The notes below the pieces were generated by a model. That model made no database searches. It saw only the letters and a list, made by a program, of their open reading frames with translations, and was not told the origin of the DNA. A stretch of DNA of 64,000 nt from Bryobacterales bacterium. GTDB taxonomy: Bacteria > Acidobacteriota > Terriglobia > Bryobacterales > Bryobacteraceae. The DNA lies in NCBI GenBank assembly GCA_020846745.1, contig JADLDI010000047.1, positions 1 through 64,000 on the forward strand, given 5' to 3'. The translations under genes and the position numbers were made by a program. Position 1 is the stretch's first letter, and each line of letters opens with the position of its first letter. Positions 7,741 through 15,874 of this stretch are shown one piece after another.

Positions 7741-8952
7741 TCAGCGAAGCGGTTGGTTTCCGCAGGCTCCCTGAAAATGAATGTCCCAGTATTCATAATT
7801 CGGGAAGACCAGCCTGTTCAGACTGAGAGAACGGCCATCCGGGCTCCAGTCGCCGTTGGCTGCAATTCCAGCTCCGTACTCGGGATATCCCTTTTCTTTG
7901 AAGTGCGTCAACTGTCTTAAGTCGCCGGTTTCGGCATCGAGGAGCATGAACTCGGTCTTGATCGACATGATTTTGGAAGCTTTGGGATCGTCGCGGTAAG
8001 GGTGCGCACTCATGAAGAGTACCTTCCTGCCGTCTGGAGACCATACACCGTGCTCGTCCCATACGGTTGGCGAGTTGGTTAGATTCTTCACCGCCCCGGT
8101 TCTGATGTTCAGGGTATGGATATCCATGCCTTGAGCATCCTTCTGCGTGGAGCCGGTAAACAACACAGTTTCGTTATCGGGGTGGAACGAGCCGGGTTCG
8201 TTCCAATGCATGCCCTTGGGAGTAATATCTCTGCGGTTGACTAGCGCCGGCGCCCCGTTTCGCTCCTCGAAGTCGGCGAGCATGAGTTGCCATCGTCCAA
8301 ACGAATACTTGAGAACATTGCCATCCACGATTTGGGACCACACCGCCTTTCTTCCGTCGCGAGTTATTGCGGGGCCAGTATAACCGTCGGGAGTTCCTTT
8401 AACTCCCGACTTGAAATCGGTCAGGCGATGCCACTGCTTACCGTCAAGAGACACGGCGTACATGTTTGTGAAAATGCCATTCTGCAGTTGTCCCTCGACG
8501 TATTTCCTGGACCACCCCAAGATGGGAGGAGCGGAGAATTTGTCACGTTCGACGGCAAGGAACAGCCAGCGGCCGGAAGGATGCCAGCGGGGCTGCATTT
8601 TGAAGCGCTTGCGCTTTGGCCCGTTCGGACGTTCCTCACACGTGATACAGGTCAGCCCGGGTTTCCCGTCGCCGCCGAGATAGATCTGTGCTGTTCCGTG
8701 TTCGTCTTCCTTGTTGATGACGTAGCGGCTGCCATCGGGCGAGTAGACTTTGAATCCTTGGATATCGCTCTTTCGCAGTTCCCGAACGGAACAAGGGTCG
8801 TCATCAGGCTGTCGCGTGCGCTCTTGTCTTGCGGGTGGCCGACTTCGTTGCGGCTCTCCGAACGCAGCGCCTACGGCGAGAGCGAGAAGAATGGCTGCAT
8901 GCCCGGTCCGCGCATAGACGACAGTTTTCAGGAGAGGACTAGATGGCTTCAT
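7741..8952 (-). CDS. Secreted PD40/TolB-like beta-propeller protein (bare form)
   Basis: A protein of about 403 residues with a signal peptide-like start (hydrophobic AAILLALAVGAAFG) and repeated SPDGS/SPDGR blades typical of WD40-like PD40 repeats. I start it at the ATG at 8952; a GTG 18 bp upstream is possible but less likely, as AGGA lies about 9 nt before the ATG. It is one of three paralogues here: it shares the CITC pair, MQPRWHPSGRW, SQIVDGNVLKYSFGRW and VWDEHGVWSPDGRKVLFMS with the proteins at 11605-13452 and 48488-50044. Unlike them it has no extra N-terminal module. Probably exported and extracytoplasmic; ligand unknown. Confidence 0.75.
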   Translation of the reverse strand: MKPSSPLLKTVVYARTGHAAILLALAVGAAFGEPQRSRPPARQERTRQPDDDPCSVRELRKSDIQGFKVYSPDGSRYVINKEDEHGTAQIYLGGDGKPGLTCITCEERPNGPKRKRFKMQPRWHPSGRWLFLAVERDKFSAPPILGWSRKYVEGQLQNGIFTNMYAVSLDGKQWHRLTDFKSGVKGTPDGYTGPAITRDGRKAVWSQIVDGNVLKYSFGRWQLMLADFEERNGAPALVNRRDITPKGMHWNEPGSFHPDNETVLFTGSTQKDAQGMDIHTLNIRTGAVKNLTNSPTVWDEHGVWSPDGRKVLFMSAHPYRDDPKASKIMSIKTEFMLLDAETGDLRQLTHFKEKGYPEYGAGIAANGDWSPDGRSLSLNRLVFPNYEYWDIHFQGACGNQPLR

Positions 8953-9026
8953 GTGAGAGTCCTGATCCACGCTTGATCCAGGCCTGATCTACGCAGAAGA
9001 CAGCCTCTTGTCAAGCGCAACGGATC

Positions 9027-10241
9027 TTAGAACGGGGCCACCGAAGGCGCACTCATCAAAACGGGAATGTCCGCGGACAGGGGCCGTGCCGTTTGCGGCA
9101 CCGGACGGCCGGCGACCTGAAGCAGGACGAGGAGGAAGCTGATGAGAGCCTCCGCTGAATTGAACTGGCAGTGACCATAGCGAACTATTGGGATGTTGAT
9201 ATGCAAGCCGGAACTTCGAGAGCTCTCGACCTTCCAGCGATACCACCATTCATGCCAATAAGGAATGATCGGGTCCGCCGTGGTGTGCAAGGTGACCAAG
9301 GGGTTGGCGAGCATTCCTGACGTCTCGTACTGGCGCATGGCGGCGATGGCGGCGGGGTCGGCGGCAACGCGGCGGACAAACAGATTCAGCAGAAGGTCGT
9401 TGCTCGATCCGAGGTAAAGGTGGCCGATGTTGTCGAATGGTTGACCTCCAAGTTGACGACGCGCATCATTTGTGGCGAAAACCGAGTACCAGGCAACCTT
9501 TACAATCGCATCTTCGATATCCGCGGGGGCGAGGGTTGAAACACCGGCCACCCGTATTAGCTCCGCCGCTGCATTGGGACGATTTCTCACAGCCTGGCGG
9601 AGGCGAGGTTCGAAGACAGTGTTCCAGCCGTTGATCACGGATTTTGGGATGTCGACGGGGTTACCGGGGATTGTGCCCGGGAAGAAGTAATCGAGCAAGA
9701 CGCGGAAGTTGCCGATGTAATTGATCTGGGCACGGAAATCACCGACGGGCCCGCAGGCGGCCACACCACCGGCGTAAATATTCGGATAGGTCTCCATCGA
9801 CTTGGCCGTCACCAGACCACCCTCTGATGGTCCGACAAGATACACGCCTTGCGGTGCACCGTGGCGCGCCGTGTAGATATTGACCAAATCCCGGATATCC
9901 CGAACACCTTCGAGCACCGCGAGGCCGTTCCGGCTGTAGCTTGTGGTTGCGAAGGCGAAACCGAGGCCGTTGATGAGCTTTGGAACCGACGATCCGTCGG
10001 GAAACTCGAGCTGATCTTCAGGAATGCCCACCGGCTGAAACTCGTCGACATAGCCGTGCGCATAGATGACGAGGTTGCCGTTGAAACAGCTCGGCTGGGG
10101 CATGCAGACGCGATAGACGGCTCCACTGGCCTGTTTGGCGTCCGGCGCACACGTGCTGGAACACTGCCCGAAGGCAGCAGTTGCGGCTGAACCGAGCAGC
10201 AGCAGGCGAATGATCCACGGTTTACGATGCGGAGTAGACAT
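9027..10241 (-). CDS. Secreted alpha/beta-hydrolase-fold protein
   Basis: A 404-residue protein with a signal peptide (residues about 1-25, RLLLLGSAATAAFGQ) and an alpha/beta-hydrolase core. YAHGYVD near residue 60 looks like the oxyanion-hole strand, and GPSEGG near residue 137 fits the G-x-S-x-G nucleophile elbow. A C-terminal LHTTADPIIPYWHEW segment fits the catalytic Asp strand, and RYGHCQF near the end supplies a candidate catalytic His. Paired cysteines near the N-terminus suggest an exported, disulphide-bonded enzyme (esterase/lipase or peptidase S9/S15 type). It is co-oriented with the propeller gene 74 bp downstream. Whether it works on the product of the locus is unknown. Confidence 0.7.
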   Translation of the reverse strand: MSTPHRKPWIIRLLLLGSAATAAFGQCSSTCAPDAKQASGAVYRVCMPQPSCFNGNLVIYAHGYVDEFQPVGIPEDQLEFPDGSSVPKLINGLGFAFATTSYSRNGLAVLEGVRDIRDLVNIYTARHGAPQGVYLVGPSEGGLVTAKSMETYPNIYAGGVAACGPVGDFRAQINYIGNFRVLLDYFFPGTIPGNPVDIPKSVINGWNTVFEPRLRQAVRNRPNAAAELIRVAGVSTLAPADIEDAIVKVAWYSVFATNDARRQLGGQPFDNIGHLYLGSSNDLLLNLFVRRVAADPAAIAAMRQYETSGMLANPLVTLHTTADPIIPYWHEWWYRWKVESSRSSGLHINIPIVRYGHCQFNSAEALISFLLVLLQVAGRPVPQTARPLSADIPVLMSAPSVAPF

Positions 10242-10311
10242 TTAACGCGGTCTCACGATTACGACGAGCGCTGCCAGCACATACTCGGCGCGCTGCGCGC
10301 TCGACAGGCGC

Positions 10312-10476
10312 TCAGATGTCAAGGCCCGCGTCCATGTACCCGAGGTTAATAAGTTGTTGCATAACCGCCTGCGCGTTTTCGTTGCGGAGCTGCGATTCGC
10401 TGATGTCCGACTGGCTGTCAGCAGATCGTTTTTCCTGGTCCGAATTCACAACGGTTTTGGAATCGTCTGGTATCAT
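10312..10476 (-). CDS. Small acidic protein ending in an LGYMD tail
   Basis: A 54-residue frame starting at the ATG at 10476 with a good Shine-Dalgarno (GAGAGGTG, about 5 nt before the start). An upstream in-frame extension exists but has no comparable signal. The product is acidic and Ser/Gln-rich in its first half. The end (MQQLINLGYMDAGLDI) resembles the C-terminal tail of the phosphodiesterase encoded at 30044-31654 (MGQLRALGYME). This kind of LGY tail is common at the ends of sulfatase/phosphodiesterase-superfamily proteins. No cysteines or obvious leader-cleavage site. It is divergent from the FkbM methyltransferase gene, sharing a 186-bp intergenic region. Function unknown; a small regulator or peptide substrate is only a possibility. 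Confidence 0.5.
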   Translation of the reverse strand: MIPDDSKTVVNSDQEKRSADSQSDISESQLRNENAQAVMQQLINLGYMDAGLDI

Positions 10477-10662
10477 CGGCACACCTCTCAAGAGGTCAAA
10501 AGTATACAGCCGCTGCGCCATGCTGTCAAATGCGTGATGAACCGTGGCGTGATGGACCATACAGGCGGGCGTTTCAGCGGAGTTGGGCATTTATTAAAAC
10601 GTTCATTAAGACGTCCGGCGCGGAAGTATACTCGTACATCCACCCTGGAAGGAAACAGCGAG

Positions 10663-11559
10663 ATGGGTACTCCAATCAGCCAGACCGCGGCACAGTCGAT
10701 GAAACAGTTTACTCTTCCCGAGGGACTGCAGGTTTGGAACGGCCCGGAATCGGGCAGCGACACGGAATTTCTGTACCGGGAGAATTTCCGAAGACGGTGC
10801 TATGAAAAGCACGGCGTCGCGGCCAGCGACGGGGCGACGATCTTCGATGTGGGAGCGAATATCGGCATGTTCGCGCTGTCGCTCATGAGCAGGTTCCGCG
10901 ACCTGCGCGTCTTCTGCTTCGAACCCGTACCCGGGACGTATGCCTGCCTTGAGCGCAACTTGCGCGATTCTCCGCACGCTCACAAGCATTCAGTCGCCAC
11001 ATTCAATGTAGGACTCGGAACAGAAGACCGGCAGACGACGATTGAGTTCTTTCCCGGGGCGCCCAGTAACTCGACATTGCACTCCGAAGAAAAGCACAGA
11101 GACTTCGCCAGAGTGCTGGACGGTGTCACGTTTGCAGATATGTGGAGAACGAACAAGAGCAGGGCATTGCTGATGGCTCCGCTGTTCCCGTTCCGGAAGC
11201 GGCTGCTGCGGCCCGCTTTTGAGCGTGTGATCGCCGAAGGGGTTTCGATCCCGTGCCAGATCCGAAGGGTGAGCGGGGTTATTGCCGAGCACGGGGTACG
11301 GCGGATCGATTTTCTAAAAGTCGACGTGGAAGGCGCGGAGTTTGAGGTGCTGGGCGGCATCGAAGAGCAGCACTGGCCGCTCATCAGGCAGATTTCGATG
11401 GAGATCGATCCAGCCAACAAACCGCGTATTCCAGAGCTTCAGCGACAACTCGCGGCTTATGGTTTCGGGAAGGTGACGGTGGAGAACATGTTCGGCGGGC
11501 CATGCATACCCGACAATCCGGTAGCGTGCACGCTGTTTGCAGTGCGAACGACAGATTAG
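10663..11559 (+). CDS. FkbM-family methyltransferase
   Basis: A 298-residue SAM-dependent methyltransferase. Motif I is IFDVGANIGMFAL (near residues 61-73), followed by CFEPVPGTYACLERNL and, near residue 226, FLKVDVEGAEFEVL, the signature of the FkbM family (O-methylation of macrolides and of sugars in glycolipids or polysaccharides). The frame is open further upstream, but the ATG at 10663 follows a GAAGGAAA Shine-Dalgarno and gives the standard family N-terminus; the longer version would overlap the small divergent gene. It is followed after 45 bp by a secreted propeller gene on the same strand. Likely one of the sugar O-methyltransferases of the locus (inferred). Confidence 0.85.
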   Translation: MGTPISQTAAQSMKQFTLPEGLQVWNGPESGSDTEFLYRENFRRRCYEKHGVAASDGATIFDVGANIGMFALSLMSRFRDLRVFCFEPVPGTYACLERNLRDSPHAHKHSVATFNVGLGTEDRQTTIEFFPGAPSNSTLHSEEKHRDFARVLDGVTFADMWRTNKSRALLMAPLFPFRKRLLRPAFERVIAEGVSIPCQIRRVSGVIAEHGVRRIDFLKVDVEGAEFEVLGGIEEQHWPLIRQISMEIDPANKPRIPELQRQLAAYGFGKVTVENMFGGPCIPDNPVACTLFAVRTTD

Positions 11560-11604
11560 AAAAATCAGAGATGGAGCGGGAGCGTAGACGCTACGATGTA
11601 GGTA

Positions 11605-13452
11605 GTGAGAGCAAGCGGAATTGCGTGTTTCTTGTGTCTCGTCGTACCGGCCGCTGTGGTCGCGCAACCGCGCATCACGCAGGTGTCGAACAACTATAGT
11701 TATCTACTTCCGAGCCATCCGAGTTACGGCATAGCGAAAGGCTCGATCTTCATCATTGTCGGCACCGGGTTAGCTAACTCGTCCACGCCGTTGCAGAACA
11801 TGCCTCTGAAGACGGAACTGAACGGAGTTTCGGCCAAGGTGACGGTGGGCGGGACCAGCACCGATGTGATTTGGTATTACGTTACACCGACGGCGCTCGG
11901 GGGAGTTCTCCCGTCGAACACGCCGGTGGGAAAAGGTACCATCACGGTTACTAACAACGGCCAGACCAGCACTCCAGCGCCCATTTTGGTTGTTAACAAC
12001 GCATTCGGGCTTCTAACTCTGGACCAATCGGGCACGGGGACGGCGGCGGTGTTCAACACGCAATACGACCTGCTGTCGGCCACAAATTCGACGCGGCCGG
12101 GCGACATCATCGTGCTTTGGGGATCCGGCATCGGACCCGTGGCAGGCGACGAGACCCTTCAGCAGGCACAAGTGAACCTGGAGAATTCTCCAATTACGGT
12201 TGAAATCGGCGGACTGCCCGCACGGCTGACCTACCGTGGCCGCTCGATTTTTCCGGGACTCGATCAGATCAATGCCGTTGTGCCGGAACGGGTCAGACTT
12301 GGCTGCAACGTTCCGGTGGTGGTGAAGGCGGGCACGTTCTGGAGCAATGTGGCCACGATACCGGTGGCAACAAACGGCGGCGCGTGTCCGCCGGTGACCG
12401 ACAACTGCGCAGTGAATTATCTCCAACCCGAACCACGGGGCGGCATCACGGACTGGTCGCCAGACGGCAGCCGTTATTTGGTGAACCGCGAAGATGCGAA
12501 CGGTATTTCACAGATTTACGTAGGGCAGAAAGGGCACGAGGCGGTTTGCATTTCGTGCAACGATATCCCAGGAGGTCCGGCGGCTAAGCGACGCAAGATG
12601 CAGCCACACTGGCATCCATCAGGGCGCTGGATCGTGCTGGCGGTTGAGCAGGAGAACTTCGAACGGCCTCCTTTTGTGTCGGACCAGATCATCGAAGGCT
12701 GGCTGCAGTCCGGTATTTGGGTTGATATCTGGGCCACTGCGCCGGACGGTTCGTCGTGGCACAAAATTCAGGACTTCGGACCGGCTAACCCGGCCAACGG
12801 ATTTACGGGTGTAGCGTTCACTCCGGACGGGCGGCAAGGGGTATGGGCGCAGATCGTGGACGGGAATGTTTTCAAGTACAGCTTCGGCCGGTGGGAGTTG
12901 ATTCTCGCTGAGTGGCAGGAAGTGAACGGCGTACCTTCGTTTACCAACATCCGGAACATAACGCCGCCGGACACGTATTGGGTTGAGCCGGGAAACTTTT
13001 CGCCGAACGGAAAGGATTTGCTACTCACCGCGGACCAGGGGTTTCCGAACCATGCGGACGTGCAAGGGCAGGATCAGTACATTCTGGACATCGTAACGGG
13101 CAAAATGACGAACCTGACGAATACGCCAAAAGTGTGGGATGAGCACGGGGTTTTTTCGCCGGATGGGGAGAAGATCCTGTTCATGAGTTCGTGGCCATAC
13201 CGGTCAGAACTCTTTGCCTCGACGATTCTGGGACTGAAGACGGAGTTCATGATGATGGACAAGGACGGATCGAATCTACGGCAGATCACGCACTTCAATC
13301 AGCCGGGGTTTCCCGAACACAGCACCGCATCGGGAGTTGCGGCGAATGGGCAGTGGAGTCCCGATGGGTCGACCATCAGCGCCTTGAACCTGTTCTTCCC
13401 GAAGTACGCCAGTTGGGAGATTGTGTTTCAGGGTAAGTGCGCGGGTCCTTGA
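11605..13452 (+). CDS. Secreted protein: TIGR03437 'Solibacter' module plus PD40-like propeller
   Basis: A 615-residue exported protein starting with GTG at 11605 and a clear signal peptide (residues 1-21, ending VVAQ). Residues about 22-260 match the TIGR03437 pattern (Ig-like IPT repeats, with phrases such as GDIIVLWGSGIGP, PARLTYRGRSIFPGLDQINAVVP), a domain first named from Solibacter paralogues. Residues about 270-615 are a PD40-type beta-propeller nearly identical in layout to those at 7741-8952 and 48488-50044, including the CISC pair, AQIVDGNVFKYSFGRWE and ITPPDTYWVEPGNFSPNG. It lies between the FkbM gene and the end of the main operon, with which it converges. Likely extracytoplasmic; role unknown. 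Confidence 0.82.
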   Translation: MRASGIACFLCLVVPAAVVAQPRITQVSNNYSYLLPSHPSYGIAKGSIFIIVGTGLANSSTPLQNMPLKTELNGVSAKVTVGGTSTDVIWYYVTPTALGGVLPSNTPVGKGTITVTNNGQTSTPAPILVVNNAFGLLTLDQSGTGTAAVFNTQYDLLSATNSTRPGDIIVLWGSGIGPVAGDETLQQAQVNLENSPITVEIGGLPARLTYRGRSIFPGLDQINAVVPERVRLGCNVPVVVKAGTFWSNVATIPVATNGGACPPVTDNCAVNYLQPEPRGGITDWSPDGSRYLVNREDANGISQIYVGQKGHEAVCISCNDIPGGPAAKRRKMQPHWHPSGRWIVLAVEQENFERPPFVSDQIIEGWLQSGIWVDIWATAPDGSSWHKIQDFGPANPANGFTGVAFTPDGRQGVWAQIVDGNVFKYSFGRWELILAEWQEVNGVPSFTNIRNITPPDTYWVEPGNFSPNGKDLLLTADQGFPNHADVQGQDQYILDIVTGKMTNLTNTPKVWDEHGVFSPDGEKILFMSSWPYRSELFASTILGLKTEFMMMDKDGSNLRQITHFNQPGFPEHSTASGVAANGQWSPDGSTISALNLFFPKYASWEIVFQGKCAGP

Positions 13453-13471
13453 TACCGACGTTCGGGCGATT

Positions 13472-13501
13472 GCGTGCGCGGGCCCGGGTCGGTGACGCTC
13501 C
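13472..13501. repeat. REP-like dispersed repeat, copy 2
   Basis: Second copy of the repeat seen at 431-460, lying in the 54-bp gap between two convergent genes. It contains a CGGGCCCG palindrome (13479-13486) and could help end transcription of both operons, but no U-tract follows, so it is not called as a terminator. Confidence 0.5.
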
Positions 13502-13506
13502 GGTTC

Positions 13507-15852
13507 TCACTCCGGTCGCGCGGATTTTGGTTGTCCGGTGAAAAAGCCGGCGAGATAGGTATTCAGGAAGATGCCTTCGGGGTCCCACTGCTCTCTTAGT
13601 TTGCAGAAGTCGTCCCATCGCTCATATTGTCGGCCGATATAGTGCCGGCCGGCGACGGTGGCTTTGCCCCAGTGAAACCGATAGTGAAAGGGCTTCAGCA
13701 ACTCGTGCATCTCTGTGAAGAACGGATCGTCGCGCGGATACGAGCAAAACTCGAGCCAGCAGACCTTCCTTCCGTAAGCCGGACTAAGCCATTGGTGGCT
13801 TTCCGCCGAGCAGCGAACGTGGACGGCGAACAGCGGGTAGCGTCGAGTTCGTTGGAAGTGGTCGCGAAGCAGCGTCAGAGCCTTCGCGGCATCCTCGTAG
13901 CGGATGCCGACTTCCATGTCTCCGATTATGCCCGGCATCCGCGGTGAGCTGCTGGGTTCGCTGAACGCCAGGACGTGGTCACTGCGTCCTGTACGAGGAC
14001 GGTAGGTGGACCCCATGGAGGAACGAGTGAAGTACGCCTGGACCCTGTGGCTCGACCGAAGAAGCCGCGCAAGTATGCCGACGATGGCCTTACGGAGTGG
14101 CTCGAAACCTCTTCGGTTTGCGCGCATGGGTATGCTCGTCACCGTCACGGCGCTGTCCGGGGCTCCTGGGTCCGCTTCATTGACCGCCAGGATCTCCACG
14201 GAGTCGAGGATTGGGAAGTACAACAGATCCGTGTACCGATTCGACTCGTTCAAGGCATAGAAGCCTTTGAACGCCTCCGGGGCCGATTGAGCGGAACAGC
14301 GCGACGTAAGCCGAAACGCCGGTACGCATCGCAGAGTAACCGTCGACATGATGCCGAGCAACCCCACGGAGATGATCACCGCCGGAAACAACTCGTCGGG
14401 CCGTCTGACTTCGACCACGGTTCCGTCGGCGCGTACGAGCCTGACGGCTTCGACGAAATCGCTGAGCGAACCGTAGTGCACGCTTCCGCCATGTGTACCC
14501 GTGCTGATTGCGCCGGATATCGTTTGGGCCGTAATCGATCCATTGACGGGGAGCGCAAGACCGCGTGCGGCAAGGGCGTCATGGATGGCCCTGACAGTCA
14601 TGCCTGCCTGGACGGTCACCATGTCTCCCTCAACGTCCAGAAGCCTGTTCAACTTGTCCAGGACGAGACAAACGCCCTCTGTGTCAGCCGCCGGCGATTG
14701 CGAGTGCAAGGACCCGATCGCTCTCACCGGAACCTTTCGCCCGGCAGCCACGCCGACCATGGCGGCGAGTTCGTCTTCGGTGGACGGATGCGCAATAGCG
14801 AGTGGCTGAAACAACAGAGGGCCATACCAGTCGAGCGCGGCCGGTGCTTTAGGAATCAGACCGCGCTCGCTCGCCCACAGCGCCGTCTCGAGCATTCCGA
14901 CCGGCAGCGTTACTCTTGGCGAATAGCCGAGAAGCCTTCGCGCCTTTTCGAACGGATACGACTTTCTGGCGGCGGCGATCTCTTTGAGGAACCCAATGCC
15001 TTTGTGCAGTTCATGCGCTCTTTTGATGCCGAGGGTAGCCATGAGACCCAGCGCTCGCGCCATTGCGTTCAGCAGGGGCATGGGAAGCCGGCGGACGGGC
15101 CGGTTGAGCATTTCTCCGTACCAGGAGTAGAAGGCTTTGTGGGTGACCGACTCATGGCCGATGTTGAACACCTCTCCGGCCGCCAGGGGACACTCGGCCG
15201 CGAGCACCAGGGCTTCGACTACATCGTCCACATGCACAACATCCAGCAGACCATCGCCAGTGCCGAGCACGACCGGCAGCCCTTCCGAGATGAGGTGAAG
15301 CGGCACGCCGGTATAGGAGACGGTATTGGGGCCGTAGACGGAGGTGGGGCGCAGAATCGTGAACTCGAGGCCCGTTTGCCCTGCAACGTCGCGAAGCGCG
15401 TGTTCAGCTTGCAGCTTTGTCGAGGCGTAGACGGGCATGGCATCGCTTACCACCAGAGGCGTGTCTTCGGCCAAATCGCCGCCCTTGGCCGTGCCACTGT
15501 AGACTGCCACGGAACTGACATGTACGAAACGCTTGCACCCATGCGCCAAGGCTGCTTTTGCCAACCGCCTTGTCCCTTCAACGTTGACCGCGTAGGCCTT
15601 GGCGTACGGGGCGCTGGTGACCAGGGCGGCGCAATGAAAGACGTAAGACGCTCCTGTCACGAGCCTGCTCAGCGCCTCATCGTCGCCCAACTGACCCCAA
15701 ACGGCCGTGCCGCCCGACTGTTCGCACCGATCACTGACGGTGCTTCGGCTGCGAAACAGCGCCTTGACCTCGAAGCGTCCGGCGAGGCGCTGAAGAAGCC
15801 GTTGACCGATTCCGCCGCTCGCACCAGTAATGCAGACGGTGTCCTTGTGCAT
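13507..15852 (-). CDS. Fusion of an extended SDR (epimerase/3beta-HSD type) with an aldonolactone-oxidase-like FAD enzyme
   Basis: A 781-residue fusion. Residues 1 to about 330 are an extended SDR: TGASGGIG at 8-15, VFHCAAL, the HVSSVAVYSG strand and YASTK with the catalytic Tyr/Lys. Residues about 350-781 are a VAO/PCMH-type FAD oxidase: PVRAIGSLHS, the cofactor segment SITAQTISGAISTGTHGGS, LLGIMSTVTL, and a D-arabinono-1,4-lactone-oxidase-like C-terminus with FHWGKA. The combination suggests consecutive oxidoreductions on a sugar or sugar-derived alcohol. A longer opposite-strand open frame exists over it but lacks any domain signal. It is the last gene of the 45583-13507 operon, 22 bp after the transporter-sulfotransferase gene. 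Substrate unknown. Confidence 0.85.
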   Translation of the reverse strand: MHKDTVCITGASGGIGQRLLQRLAGRFEVKALFRSRSTVSDRCEQSGGTAVWGQLGDDEALSRLVTGASYVFHCAALVTSAPYAKAYAVNVEGTRRLAKAALAHGCKRFVHVSSVAVYSGTAKGGDLAEDTPLVVSDAMPVYASTKLQAEHALRDVAGQTGLEFTILRPTSVYGPNTVSYTGVPLHLISEGLPVVLGTGDGLLDVVHVDDVVEALVLAAECPLAAGEVFNIGHESVTHKAFYSWYGEMLNRPVRRLPMPLLNAMARALGLMATLGIKRAHELHKGIGFLKEIAAARKSYPFEKARRLLGYSPRVTLPVGMLETALWASERGLIPKAPAALDWYGPLLFQPLAIAHPSTEDELAAMVGVAAGRKVPVRAIGSLHSQSPAADTEGVCLVLDKLNRLLDVEGDMVTVQAGMTVRAIHDALAARGLALPVNGSITAQTISGAISTGTHGGSVHYGSLSDFVEAVRLVRADGTVVEVRRPDELFPAVIISVGLLGIMSTVTLRCVPAFRLTSRCSAQSAPEAFKGFYALNESNRYTDLLYFPILDSVEILAVNEADPGAPDSAVTVTSIPMRANRRGFEPLRKAIVGILARLLRSSHRVQAYFTRSSMGSTYRPRTGRSDHVLAFSEPSSSPRMPGIIGDMEVGIRYEDAAKALTLLRDHFQRTRRYPLFAVHVRCSAESHQWLSPAYGRKVCWLEFCSYPRDDPFFTEMHELLKPFHYRFHWGKATVAGRHYIGRQYERWDDFCKLREQWDPEGIFLNTYLAGFFTGQPKSARPE

Positions 15853-15874
15853 AGCCGAGGGTTGAGACTCGGCG

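Noticed and set aside
10354-10662. Longer N-terminus for the FkbM methyltransferase
   Set aside because: It overlaps the small divergent gene and lacks a ribosome binding site; the ATG at 10663 has one and gives the family length.
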